64,000 nucleotides of DNA, from contig OY848920.1 of NCBI GenBank assembly GCA_963693285.1, positions 3,113,135 to 3,177,134 on the forward strand, in the 5' to 3' direction. Position 1 is the first letter of the stretch. Every line of letters starts with the position of its first letter. The position numbers were made by a program, and so were the translations under genes. Shown one piece after another: positions 51,201 to 62,732 of this stretch. The stretch is from Xestospongia muta. Its lineage: Eukaryota; Porifera; Demospongiae; Haplosclerida; Petrosiidae. Under the pieces are notes generated by a model. The model made no database searches and had not been told where the DNA came from. It saw only the letters and a program-made list of their open reading frames with translations.

Positions 51201-54200
51201 TCTCATTGCAGTGAGAATATCTTTAGAGAGGTTTAGAATGCTTTCTTTTTCAGCTGCTTTAGGAGCAACAACATCATTTGTAACGGATTGTGATTCCTGT
51301 GAATACTCATTGGACTGATGTTTGACTTTAAGCATGCTTTTTGTTTTCTCTTCTAAATCATCTAATCTCTTAGGCTGAGTGTCTTCACTGGCTATTTCAA
51401 CCTTTGGCTTTGAACTTTGCTCTTGATTTGCTTCTGAATGATTTGTGAGATCTATGTTACTGTATTCACTACTTGCATCTAAAGAAAGTGATGGCAAATC
51501 TTGAGCTAATGACTGTTTGGTTGGTTGTAGTGTATCTTTCATTTCTATATTCTTGATGTTTAAAGGTGCTTTTGTTGATGTATTTGAAGACTGGGTTTCT
51601 AAGATAGACCCTGAATCTTTTGCTTGAATATGAATGTCTTCAGCTAGCATTTCCATAAGCTCTTCTGTTGTGATGATTTCCCAACTCTTTGCCCCCTTAA
51701 GAGTGGCTATTCTTTCTACAGCTCTAATAGGTCGATCAGCTATTGCTGTACTATGATGATGATGCGGTGGCTTCCAGTTAAAGAGTAGGTGTTTAAAAGA
51801 GGTCTTGCCGACAGCGGGAGGACCAACTAATAGCAATTTTATAATTGATAAAATGACATAGCCTTCTTCAAGAGCTTGCAATAAAATTTCTTTGTCTGTA
51901 GAAAATAAAATTATCAAGTTAATTGTTTTTGCTACCAAGTGTGCATTATACTTACTGTTATCATCAGCTAGCTTTTCATAAACTTTCTTTGCCATTTTTT
52001 CTGCTATTGTCAAAGCTGTTTCTCCATTCTACCAATAAACATAGAAAATCAATAAGTTTTATTAGTACATTTACAATTTCATGCCTTTACTAAACAAAAT
52101 TGGCAATTATTTTGTAAATTTCATTTAGCTTAGAACACTAATACCAACTTATAAACTTCTCTGTGCACACATGATAAGCCAATTTGTTATAATTACATTC
52201 CTTCAGTAACATTTTTGTAATGTTACTGTTACTGTGATCCAAAGTGTTATGTTAGTTAACTAACTTTATTAAGTAATTGTCTGTCAGCTCCTTTCTCTAA
52301 TAGAATCATTGCTATTGGCTGATGTCCTCTCAGACACGCTAACATCAATGGAGTATTGCCATCCTAGATAAAGAAGGAAATGTTTTAACTTATACTTTAT
52401 GATAATTATGTTTTCTTCACCTATAATTACCAATTAAATACAGTTATATCAAGATATATTATAACACAATATAATATTAAAATTTATTTATTACCATAAA
52501 TTTAATTTATTATTATAAAAACCTGTAGCCACGCAAAGGAATGTAGAATGAGGAGTCCCTAAGCAAAGTTTCATATCCTTAAAGCTTAGATTTATTCACA
52601 AATATGAATAATGCAATATTAAACAAGGATAGATAAAAAAAGCTGATCATAGATTATATGACACAAAACCTCATATCTGTTAATGAAATTATATGTTATT
52701 TTAATACATTTTTGTGACTACTAGTATAATGATTCAAATAAACATTGTGAGTATGTTACAACAATCATATATATTTATTGTTTTACATAACATATATTGA
52801 TCAAGATATATCTCTTATTCATTTATTGTGTAGATTAAATTGTGTTCCACTAGAAACACTGACTAGAACCACAAACGTGATTGGATATTTAGCATTGTCT
52901 GAGGAAGACTACTAGTATACAAAGCTAGAAGTATTGGCTGAGAAGTATGCTAATCAATAGCTTCAAACATGATCAGTCACACTCATCATTGTAGCACTCA
53001 AGATTAATGTTAACTGATTCATTAGTTGCAATATACATCAGGAGTTAAAGGATGTGTTTTAATTAATTCTTCATTTTCAATATTTTATTTGCATATAATA
53101 ATGAAATAAATAATGTGAGTACACATGCAAACGTGGTTAACAAGTGGTCCAAAATGATTATTACTACAGTGTGTCAAAAAGAACAAATGCTTGCAAAAAT
53201 TCAAATGAATGTCACACAATCATTTGACACCAGTAGAGCAGGTATCTCATTAGAAAAATTTCAAGATCATCATAGTAGTGACAATAACTTTGTGGCACAA
53301 GTGGGCTCTAAAAAGGCAAAGATTCATTCTACATTTTTGGCCACAACTTGTATTGAATGGTTTAAAGAAAATCCTAAAATCATCACAAAGTTACAAAAGA
53401 CTGTTTTGTAAATGTAACTGCATGTCTTGTTTTTAAAAAAAACAGGTCAAGGTTTATATTTAGCGTTCATTATCATCAAGAAAAGAAACTTTACCTTCGA
53501 TGTTGATATCAAAGACTATCTAATATAAAGTTATAGGATTGCTAACTTAATGTACCAATCACTAAGTGCCATGCATGTTACACACATAAGAGTATTATTA
53601 TTATTGTATATACAACAATGACACCTTGTAAAGAGGAGGTGCTTTATCAAATTTTTGCATAAATGATAATATTATATGTGATAAAAAAGTAAAACTATAT
53701 GGTACTAACTTTATCAACTACATTTAGATTAGCTCCACTGTTAATGAAAAGTGTAGCAACTTTAGTCATTCCATTAAATGCAGCATAATGCAAAGGAGTT
53801 CTCTTGTCCTAAAAAATAGACAACAAAACAAAGTAATGCATCTACATAGACTGTACTGATACACTGTGACAAATCTTGGCTATTAGTAATGTACTAGCCT
53901 AAACCATGATCATACACACCCATCATTGTAGTGTTAATAGAAAAAGCTAATTAATTTATTGTTTGCTATATTTGTTGATAGTTAAAGAATATGATTTAAA
54001 TTCATTCTTCACTTTCAATTGATTACTATTTTGATCAACTTAATCCATGAGTATTATATAGAAATCTTGAGCCTTCCTTTTAGTTATTGTTAAGCTGTGT
54101 AACCAGGTTAAATAAATAAATTCAGAAAATTACTTCAGTCCAACTACAAATGAATATAATCCATATACTAGCCATGTCATAATAATTATTTTTGATATGT

Positions 54201-57200
54201 GACAAATGTTTTATAACTTTTATTAGATCAGATCACTACTCCACATTTTAAAATTATACATATTACATTTCTTATGTTGTCATCACTGCTTTTATTCAGT
54301 TATATAACAGCATACTATTACCATTTAATATTACATAAAAGACTTATATAAGATACACAGAAGAATTACTAACCAACATTGAAATGACACTATGATGCAG
54401 CAGTGATGTAAGTATTATTATTGTACATACAAGTATGACACCTTGTAAAGAGGAGGTGCTACATCATAATTTGCATAAATGATAATATTATATGTGATAA
54501 AAAAATAAAACTATATGGTACTAACTTTATCAACTACATTTAGATTAGCTCCACTGTTAATCAAAAGTGTAGCAACTTCAGTCTTTCCATTACGTGCAGC
54601 ATAATGCAAAGGTGTCATCATGTTCTAAAAGATATAGACAACAATTCAAAGTAACACATGTCCATAGACTGCACTGATAGACTATGACGAAAAGTTGGCT
54701 GATATCATGTATCACAGAAACACTGTTAATTAACATTATGTGGGTGTAGTATGGTACAAGATTTATATAACCAGTTTACTTGTATAATACATTTTCATAC
54801 ACTATAACTGTATAATAAAGAATATATATATAGTTATAGTCATACTATCAGTGTTGGTTGTTATTGGCAAAATTTCATTTATCAGTCAGTTTTAAGTAGG
54901 TTTATTTATCATTCACAGAATGTATTTGTAGATATATAGTATCAATAATTATTAAGGAAATGATATCATATAAAGACTTTGTTAATTAGGAAAGTTAGAA
55001 GATCTTATTAACAACATGTACAAGCCATCAAATAATGACATTGGCTAGACTCATGTCTTAGCGACTCTCATAGTTAGCTTTATCCTATGATAACAATGAA
55101 AATAGTACAGCATACATTGCAAACCACTTGTACATCATATTTATAGACCAAGTGTAAAAACACTGCCATATATTGGAAACTATAATTTATCATAATATAG
55201 AAGCTTTGTTATATTATTTCTTTGTGAAATTGTACAGATTCTTTGTGTCACTAAAGTAACTGTTATATAACATTCTAAGTTTGCTTTGCATTGTACAACA
55301 GAACTTGTTGACTCCACCCACACTGAAATATACTGGACTTGTAATAATGCACTTGTCACATAACCTGTCAACACAGACTCTTTATATTCTAAATATATAA
55401 TTAAATCTATAATGTGTTCATTTCTGTGAAAATTCTTGCATTCTATTCCTTATGATTTATGTTAATTACTTGATATTACTTACAGTTTAAACATATATTG
55501 GAATGTAATCTACACAATAACTTTAAAATCATGAATATTTTAGGTTTGGTTTATATAATGTTAGAATCATGACACCAAATTGTTCAATGTATTCATTTAT
55601 AATATCCTATCAAAACATTTATTAAGTCTGTGTGTGAGGGCTGTCATTACAGGTTTATAAAGATGTATTATAATTATATGTTTATAATTTCACTAATCAA
55701 TTATTAAACACATGAATTCAATATGTTCATTAACTAGACACTAAAAGTAATCACTCTTTGTAAAAGCATTTATTACATATAATAAAAAAGGTTTCCATAT
55801 TTCCTGAGTCAATGAGTAATGTGTATTAAATGGGAATTAATTCTAATCCCCCATTACTTGTCTTTTTAAACAAGTTTGCCATTATTCAGGGAGTCCAATG
55901 TTCACTGTACTGATACTGATAGACTTACATCTACTTAATATGATATTTGCCACATAATTTGGCAAAACTACAAATGTTACGCTTAAAATGTTTTAATAAA
56001 CTGTTGTGTACATGCAATTGCTATACAGCCATTTTGTACATGATGTTTATCAAATTTTGTATTCAAAATACTTCTATGATTGTTCTTCCCAGATACCATG
56101 CAAGTATGGTGTATATCCAGTAAAATTTGCATGTACACAAACATCCATTCGAATTTTTTAGAGCAACACGTGTGATTTTTCCAAATTAGGTCATATTTAA
56201 TATAATCTCCCAATTGATTGATTTATAATTATAACATTTGCTATAGTTAGTGTTTACTATTTTACTTAATTATTACAGTACAATGTAAAAGAGAGAAGTC
56301 AATTGTACAATGAATATTACACAAAAGTTGTACTCTTCATGTAGATATTATGTAAAGACAAAAACAAACATAATAACATTAAAATATAAAGAGTTGACAA
56401 TATCAAACGCTAAACATAATATAAACTAAAACAAAGAACTATGTTTTATAGAATTCTCATAAGTTAACTTTGTACTAAATTTCAATCATAATATGATGTA
56501 CTAATAATAACTTCAAATTAAAATATCAAACACTGACCTTGTTTTGTGCATGTATATTGGACCTATTTTCAATTAGCATTTTTGCTATTTCAACATTATA
56601 ACTCTTGTGTAATGCTGTTTCACCGTACTGAAAAAGAAGAAATATAAAGTTAATACTAGATAACTAACAGTATACCATACATTGTACATAAACAATTACA
56701 ATCATAACATGTAGTCAATATCAGTGGAGGTTCATGTTAGTCATTCTCTCTCTTACGTACAACTATTATTAGTAGCTCAGAAAAATGACTGCCTATTATG
56801 TTGTCTCTCAAAATTCTTTTATTAGTGTAGAAATGGTTGTGATATCTGTACAAATAATCTCTCCTTTAATACAAAAGATTGTTTTAGAAAAGAACCTATG
56901 ACATACTTGTACATAGTATACTTGTAGTAACATGTTATATTACGCTATTAATAACTCGTATCAAGTTAATATCAAAATTTGTATAATTGTATATGGTTTT
57001 ATCATCATTGATTCTGTCTTGTCTTTACCTTACATTTACATGAATTATTAGTCTTTCTTGAACAGGATATTTTTATTGCTCATAATGTAGTTTTTGCTGA
57101 ATGTACTACATTGATATATTGCAAAAATTATGGTCATAATCATTGACTGACAACTTATTCTGCTCAAGTTGGGGAAGATGTTAAGTTAGTATACTTCAGT

Positions 57201-57872
57201 ATACAGTCATAAAGCTTGTAACATTTCAGGGTTCTAGAGCATAAGTGAGTGATTTGGAGAAAAATTAGAGTCAGTATGTTTCCTTGTTGGCTGTTAAAGC
57301 AGTGTGCTATACTTAGTCATCTGGACTCTCTCAATGTTTGCTATGGGAAACCCATACAAGCACTTCATTTCATTTGTCCTAGTCAATGTGACACTTTCAC
57401 GTATACTGTATATAAACTGTCAATATGGCTATAACACTAATGTACACACATATTATTGAAGTCATGCAGGTTATAATACTCATAATGTAGTTATCATGAT
57501 GAAATAATTATTGAAATCCTAAAAACTTGAGGCTTACATTTTTGTGATTCTAAAAATGTCTGTTATTATTAACATTTCTTGAGTATTGTATTTCTCATAT
57601 GCACAGTTGAGGTAGGTGTGTTAATTTAATTACTTAAGAACATTGTTCACAAAAAAGAAAGAAAAGTATAACATGACAATTACATTATTGAACTCACATG
57701 TGAATATTTACATATAGAATCTATATATCTATACATTACAACAGTATTGTTGCTATATATAAACACTTACATTATTAGTAATAGAATTAGGGTCCACATT
57801 GTTTTTAAGTAGAACAGAGACAATGTCAATGTATCCTTTAGCAGACGCAACAATCAGTGGTGTCTGATAGGA
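48257..57872 (-). CDS. Ankyrin / Roc-COR GTPase / Death-domain protein (5' end not found)
   Basis: Eleven exons splice in frame (3,342 nt): 57771-57872, 56538-56627, 54526-54624, 53710-53808, 52265-52363, 51956-52028, 50064-51895, 49448-50018, 49282-49353, 48426-48704 and 48257-48282. The first six encode ankyrin repeats, mostly one 33-residue repeat per exon (TPLHYAARNGKTEVATLLIN). The large exon has Walker A (LLLVGPPAVGKTSFKHLL), a long low-complexity insert, a switch-II-like DSGGQPQF and GTYEDK at the base-recognition position, followed by a COR-like domain (FFKSLSVFLHFKACSHLVFT ... GVVPQGVFPAAVVALL). A Death domain precedes a short tail (DDPLSSTS). The layout resembles DAPK without the kinase, so a GTP-regulated death or stress signalling role is inferred. 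No start codon exon was found upstream of 57,872. Confidence 0.8.
52364..53709. other. Intron of the Roc-COR gene, with an unexplained plus-strand ORF
   Basis: The intron holds a 98-codon plus-strand ORF (53,115-53,411, starting MSTHANVVNKWSKMIITTVC). I do not recognise it. Its composition is not obviously biased, but no splice context or paralogue supports it. Confidence 0.3.
53590..54624 (-). repeat. Recent duplication of an ankyrin exon with its intron flank
   Basis: Exons 53710-53808 and 54526-54624 differ at few bases and both end INSGANLNVVDK. The adjoining downstream intron (GACACCTTGTAAAGAGGAGG, then AAACTATATGGTACTAAC) is also nearly identical, showing duplication of exon plus flank rather than convergence. 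Confidence 0.85.
54625..56537. other. Large intron of the Roc-COR gene
   Basis: No exon, repeat with clear ends, or RNA gene was recognised. Short ORFs here lack any family resemblance. Confidence 0.4.
56628..57770. other. Intron of the Roc-COR gene
   Basis: AT-rich; nothing recognised. Confidence 0.4.
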
Positions 57873-58600
57873 CTAAATAATAATAGATGATAATGTTTAT
57901 TATTAGCAAATGATAGTTTGAGGAAAGGATGTGTTGTCACAACCTATCTAATTAATTATTATTCATTAATGACTACATTCAATTTTAAAGAGTGCATACA
58001 ATATCACAATTGTAACTAACTGCAGTATTAGTATATCAATAAAATATTAGTTGTTTGTAAACGATGATATTATAACGAAATCAATGAACCTATAATTGTA
58101 CTAGTATACCTTATTCACGTTATGATAGTATGAAAGTATTAGTAGTCATTATTGGACCTCTTTAATATCTAGAATTAACTTTTAATTATAGATTCCTTAT
58201 AGACTCTACATTATTCATCACAACTTACTAACAACACTATTTACAATTATATAGTTAATCTGTGGATATGTTAACAATACATGTTTTTCTAGTAATCATA
58301 AAATATACAATATATTGGTTTACAAACTTAATCTTATTGATTGTCATAATTGTCTTAATTAAATAATCAGTAGGTTATTAATATTGTTATTATGGAAAAT
58401 GTAAACAAGCAATAAGTCCATCTGGTAATTTTGAAAAGAGATCATATTATAGATATCAAAATACGCTTTGGCAAAATTAAATTTGTCAAATGACGTCTTC
58501 TGTCGTATTGCCATGTTCTTAATCAAACAATACTAGAGGTAAACATTTTGGCAAATAAAGAACATTTACCAAACTCACCATTTCCTACACTTAAAATACA

Positions 58601-59007
58601 TTTTTGTCATTTCAACTATTGCTTTTGTTACTATAATCTCATCAATATGATGTAAGCCAAATATTGAGTTACCACAAAGCCACAACTGGTCTACCTCAGT
58701 ATATATAAAGTCAACTAGAAGCCAAAAAGTATACTCTTTGTAGTTGATGTCCTACAACTGAAACTATGAGGGAGCAGTATATACTATTTCAACTTAACTA
58801 ACTGGATCAATTTCAGCTGAAATAGTATCTGCTTATTGAAGCCATGATCAATTACTATAGTAAAGTGGGTGTAATGTGGTTGTAGACGCAACTAGTTGGC
58901 TTTATGTATAGTAAGCTACACTGGTTTTGGCCCTGTCGCAACTTAGAATGTGTTTACATCATATTGATGAAACTGTGGTAACGAAGACCTCAGTTAAAAT
59001 GACAAAA
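58601..59007. mobile_element. Decayed foldback element
   Basis: The left part (TTTTTGTCATTTCAACTATT ... CTCATCAATATGATGTAA ... ATAAAGTCAACTAG) recurs inverted on the right (CTAGTTGGCTTTAT ... TTACATCATATTGATGAAAC ... GTTAAAATGACAAAA). The arms of about 130 bp are imperfect and no target duplication is evident. There is no coding potential. Confidence 0.6.
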
Positions 59008-59624
59008 TGCTTTTTTTAGTGTATATGTTACCACAATATCTCTAATGTTAAATTAATTGTGTGTACTAATTTTAGTGACTACTGTAATAATATGTAAGTG
59101 TTTAAAATTGTAGTATAACACATTCATTATATTGAATATGACTTGTATTAATTTTTGCTTATCATAAAATTATTAAATTAGTAGATACAATTTGATAGTA
59201 GACTTATTTAAGATATGAACCTAACATGATATGGAAGACATATAACTTTACATACTCCATTATTAAATATAGACCATAATATTATGATACAACATTGTGA
59301 TAAATATCTGAGGTGTACAATTTTCATTTCATTTGTTAAATTTAATGCAATTGTTAAATTAATCCACAAATGTTTTACACAAGTCTATTATCTTAGTGAC
59401 TTTACTGACTATATTGTTTATGAGTGTATAAAACACAAAATTATAATTTTGTTTCTCAAATATAAATGTTGAAATACAACAAACCTAATAGACCATAATT
59501 AAGTATGCAAAGAACTTGTTGGTGTAATCATAACAAGACTTCTGATCGGTACTTTAACAAACTACATTAATCAGATTTTTATTAAGATTCTCATAAATTT
59601 CAAATTTATAAGGACAATAAGTAA
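59008..59624. other. Spacer before the Copia element
   Basis: AT-rich; I see no LTR, primer-binding site or gag-like frame, so the retrotransposon is 5' truncated or its 5' part is unrecognisable. Confidence 0.4.
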
Positions 59625-60383
59625 ATGAATGAAGACAGTACTCGTATTGGATTGCTAGCATCAGCACATGCACTAGCAGCTGACAGTGACAGTCAAAGAA
59701 ATAACCTGACCATCGATTCTGGTGCAACATGTCACATATGCTGTAATAAGACAATGTTTGACAAGATGGAGGATATGGATACACCGCAGGTTGTTACATT
59801 AGGAGACGGAAGAAGTATAGAGACCCACAAACAAGGAACAGTTAAACTGAAGCTGAAACAAAGTGACAGATCATACAGAAGTGGTACTCTTCATGATGTT
59901 CTTTATGTACCAGAGTTATCGTATAACTTGTTGAGCATTGCTAAAGCAACATCACTTGAGAAAATAGTCAGATTTGATGAGTCTACTGGTAAGATTCTCA
60001 ATAAAGCTGAAGAAGTAATTGGTGTAGCTACAAAATATGGAAGTCTCTATTACCTGAGCTGTCAGGTAAACACTCCACAGCAAACTATCAATGTAAACAC
60101 AGTGAAGAATCATAGTCGCATTATGGTATGGCATCATTGTTATGGACATTTGAATGTAACAAGTTTGAGAAAGTTGGCAAATGAACAGTTGGTAAAAGGT
60201 TTGAGTTGTAGTGATGTATCTAATGAGATGGCACTGTGTGAGTCATGCGTTCAGGGAAAGATCCACTGAAGCCCATTTCCGACTAGTGAGGTTAAATGAG
60301 CAGAAGCACCACTAGAATTGATTCACAGTGATGTATGTGGAAAGATAAATTCAAAGTCTCTGAGAGGAGCAGAGTATTTTTAA
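59625..60383 (+). pseudogene. Ty1/Copia retrotransposon pol, 5' part (protease, GAG-pre-integrase)
   Basis: The frame from 59,625 has an aspartic protease motif (TIDSGATCHICC, active Asp near residue 31), the LHDVLYVPELSYNLLSI segment typical of Copia proteases, and a zinc-binding GAG-pre-integrase region (WHHCYGHLN ... CESCVQGK). TGA codons at 60,267-60,269 and 60,297-60,299 interrupt it. The integrase then begins (IHSDVCG, holding the first catalytic Asp) and is cut by an insertion at 60,384. Gag and the 5' LTR are not visible. Confidence 0.85.
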
Positions 60384-60421
60384 CCTCTCTGTGCGTGGGC
60401 GCATAGCGAGGGTACTGTAGT

Positions 60422-60455
<34 letters not shown>

Positions 60456-62728
60456 CTGTTACCAGAGTTGTTTTTTTTGAACTGCTATAACTTGGCAACC
60501 GAAGCATTAGCAGCTACCAACGTTTAGCAACGAATAGAAAAGCATGTGGACTTTACAACAGTAGTGTCAAGAACATCGTCAAGGAAAACAGAAGCTTAAA
60601 ACTCGCAAAAGAATTTTCAGGCTGCAGAGGTCAAGTGCCGTTTCTCGAAAAGTAAAAAACTTAACGTGGAGATTTTTTAGTATGTTGTAAACAATCTCAG
60701 AGGAATACGGATCAGCAAGACAGAAGGCCGTTGGTCGAAGTAATCGTTAGAAAAGTTCTGAAAAATGTTTTGTGGACTTGGAGCGAAGTAACGCATTCAG
60801 GAAACGTCTCCAAGCACTGAAAGGACTGCTACTAATAGATAATATATCGATTTATATTTGCACCACGGGACGTTTCCAAAGAAGGTTTCATCTTCAAGTT
60901 ACAATAAATTTTGTATATGAAATATTGATAGATTTTTTCAGGCTGCAGAGGTCAAGTGCCGTTTCTGGAAAAGTAAAAAACTTAACGTGGAGATTTTTTA
61001 GTATGTTGTAAACAATCTCAGAGGAATACGGATCAGCAAGACAGAAGGCCGTTGGTCGAAGTAATCGTTAGAAAAGTTCTGAAAAATGTTTTGTGGACTT
61101 GGAGCGAAGTAACGCATTCAGGAAACGTCTCCAAGCACTGAAAAGACTGCTACTAATAGATAATATATTGATTTATATTTGTACCACGGGACGTTTCCAA
61201 AGAAGGTTTCATCTTCAAGTTACAATAAATTTTGTATATGAAATATTGATAGATTTTAAAGGGTCATGTAAAGACTCAGAGAAACTTTTCATCACGAAAG
61301 TAGCACTTAATCTTGCTTGGGAATTGAATGATACTATCACTTATTCAGTTACTGCTTCACAAACATGACAAAGCTAGAAATCAAGCAACAATTAATGAAA
61401 GGCACTAAAGTGCCGAACCTCGCTGTAGCTTCTAAGTTATTTATAAATTCTATGCCAGCTTAGGCCCAGCTATGATGTTGTTATTGCAAGAAAATTTATT
61501 AACATTCCAGAAGGTGTGGTTATGAAATGGCAAGCTTTGTCATTCTGTATATGCTCATTAATTGTTGCTTGATTTCTAGCTTTGCCATGTTTGTGAAGCA
61601 GTAACGGAATAAGTGATAGTATCATTCAATTCCCAAGCAAGATTAAGTGCTACTTTCGTGATGAAAAGTTTCTCTGAGTCTTTACATGACCCTTTAAAAT
61701 CTATCAATATTTCATATACAAAATTTATTGTAACTTGAAGATGAAACGTTCTTTGGAAACGTCCCGTGGTACAAATATAAATCGATATATTATCTATTAG
61801 TAGCAGTCTTTTCAGTGCTTGGAGACGTTTCCTGAATGCGTTACTTTGCTCCATGTCCACAAAACATTTTTCAGAACTTTTCTAACGATTACTTCGACCA
61901 ACGGCCTTCTGTCTTGCTGATCCGTATTCCTCTGAGATTGTTTACAACATACTAAAAAATCTCCACGCTAAGTTTTTTACTTTTCAAGAAACGGCACTTG
62001 ACCTCTGCAGCCTGAAAAAATCTATCAATATTTCATATACAAAATTTATTGTAACTTGAAGATGAAACCTTCTTTGGAAACGTCCCGTGGTACAAATATA
62101 AATCGATATATTATCTATTAGTAGCAGTCTTTTCAGTGCTTGGAGACGTTTCCTGAATGCGTTACTTATCGCTCCAAGTCCACAAAACATTTTTCAGAAC
62201 TTTTCTAACGATTACTTCGACCAACGGCCTTCTGTCTTGCTGATCCGTATTCCTCTGAGATTGTTTACAACATACTAAAAAATCTCCACGTTAAGTTTTT
62301 TACTTTTCCAGAAACGGCACTTGACCTCTGCAGCCTGAAAATTCTTTTGAGAGTTTTAAGCTTCTGTTTTCCTTGACGATGTTCTTGACACTACTGTTGT
62401 AAAGTCCACATGCTTTTCTATTCGTTGCTAAACGTTGGTAGCTGCTAATGCTTCGGTTGCCAAGTTATAGCAGTTCAAAAAAAACTCTGGTAACAGACAC
62501 ACACACACACACACACAAACAGACTACAGTACCCTCGCTATGCGCCCACGCACAGCGAGGTTACTGAGCATATACAGAATGACAAAGCTTGCCATTTTAT
62601 AACCACACCTTTTGGAATGTTAATAAATTTTCTTGCAATAACAACATCATAGCTGGGCCTAAGCTGGCATAGAATTTATAAATAACTTAGAAACTACAGC
62701 GAGGTTCGGCACTTTAGTGCCTTTCATC
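60384..62728. mobile_element. 2.3-kb palindromic (foldback) element inserted in the Copia integrase, TTAA flanks
   Basis: TTAA occurs at 60,380-60,383 and 62,729-62,732, and Copia homology resumes immediately after, so the insert is 60384-62728. Its main body is a near-perfect inverted repeat: left arm about 60382-61398, right arm about 61550-62563, with a spacer of about 150 bp. Each arm holds a tandem duplication with a 321-bp period (GGAAACGTCTCCAAGCACTG) and a GT/CA microsatellite. The central spacer reappears inverted at the right end (about 62,565-62,728), whose terminus ends GCACTTTAGTGCCTTTCATC. The small ORFs inside, MDLERSNAFRKRLQALK and similar, recur in each copy and are unlikely to be genes. 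TTAA suggests a piggyBac-type mobilising enzyme, but the two ends are not matching inverted repeats. Confidence 0.75.
60426..60454. repeat. GT microsatellite in the palindrome arm
   Basis: TG dinucleotide run on the left arm, mirrored by a CA run at about 62,496-62,515 on the right arm with a different length. Confidence 0.9.
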
Positions 62729-62732
62729 TTAA

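Noticed and set aside
60772..62190. Repeated 68-94 codon ORFs starting MDLERSNAFRKRLQALK inside the palindrome
   Set aside because: They recur because the DNA is repeated and inverted. The frames differ at the ends, and no domain or codon signal supports translation.
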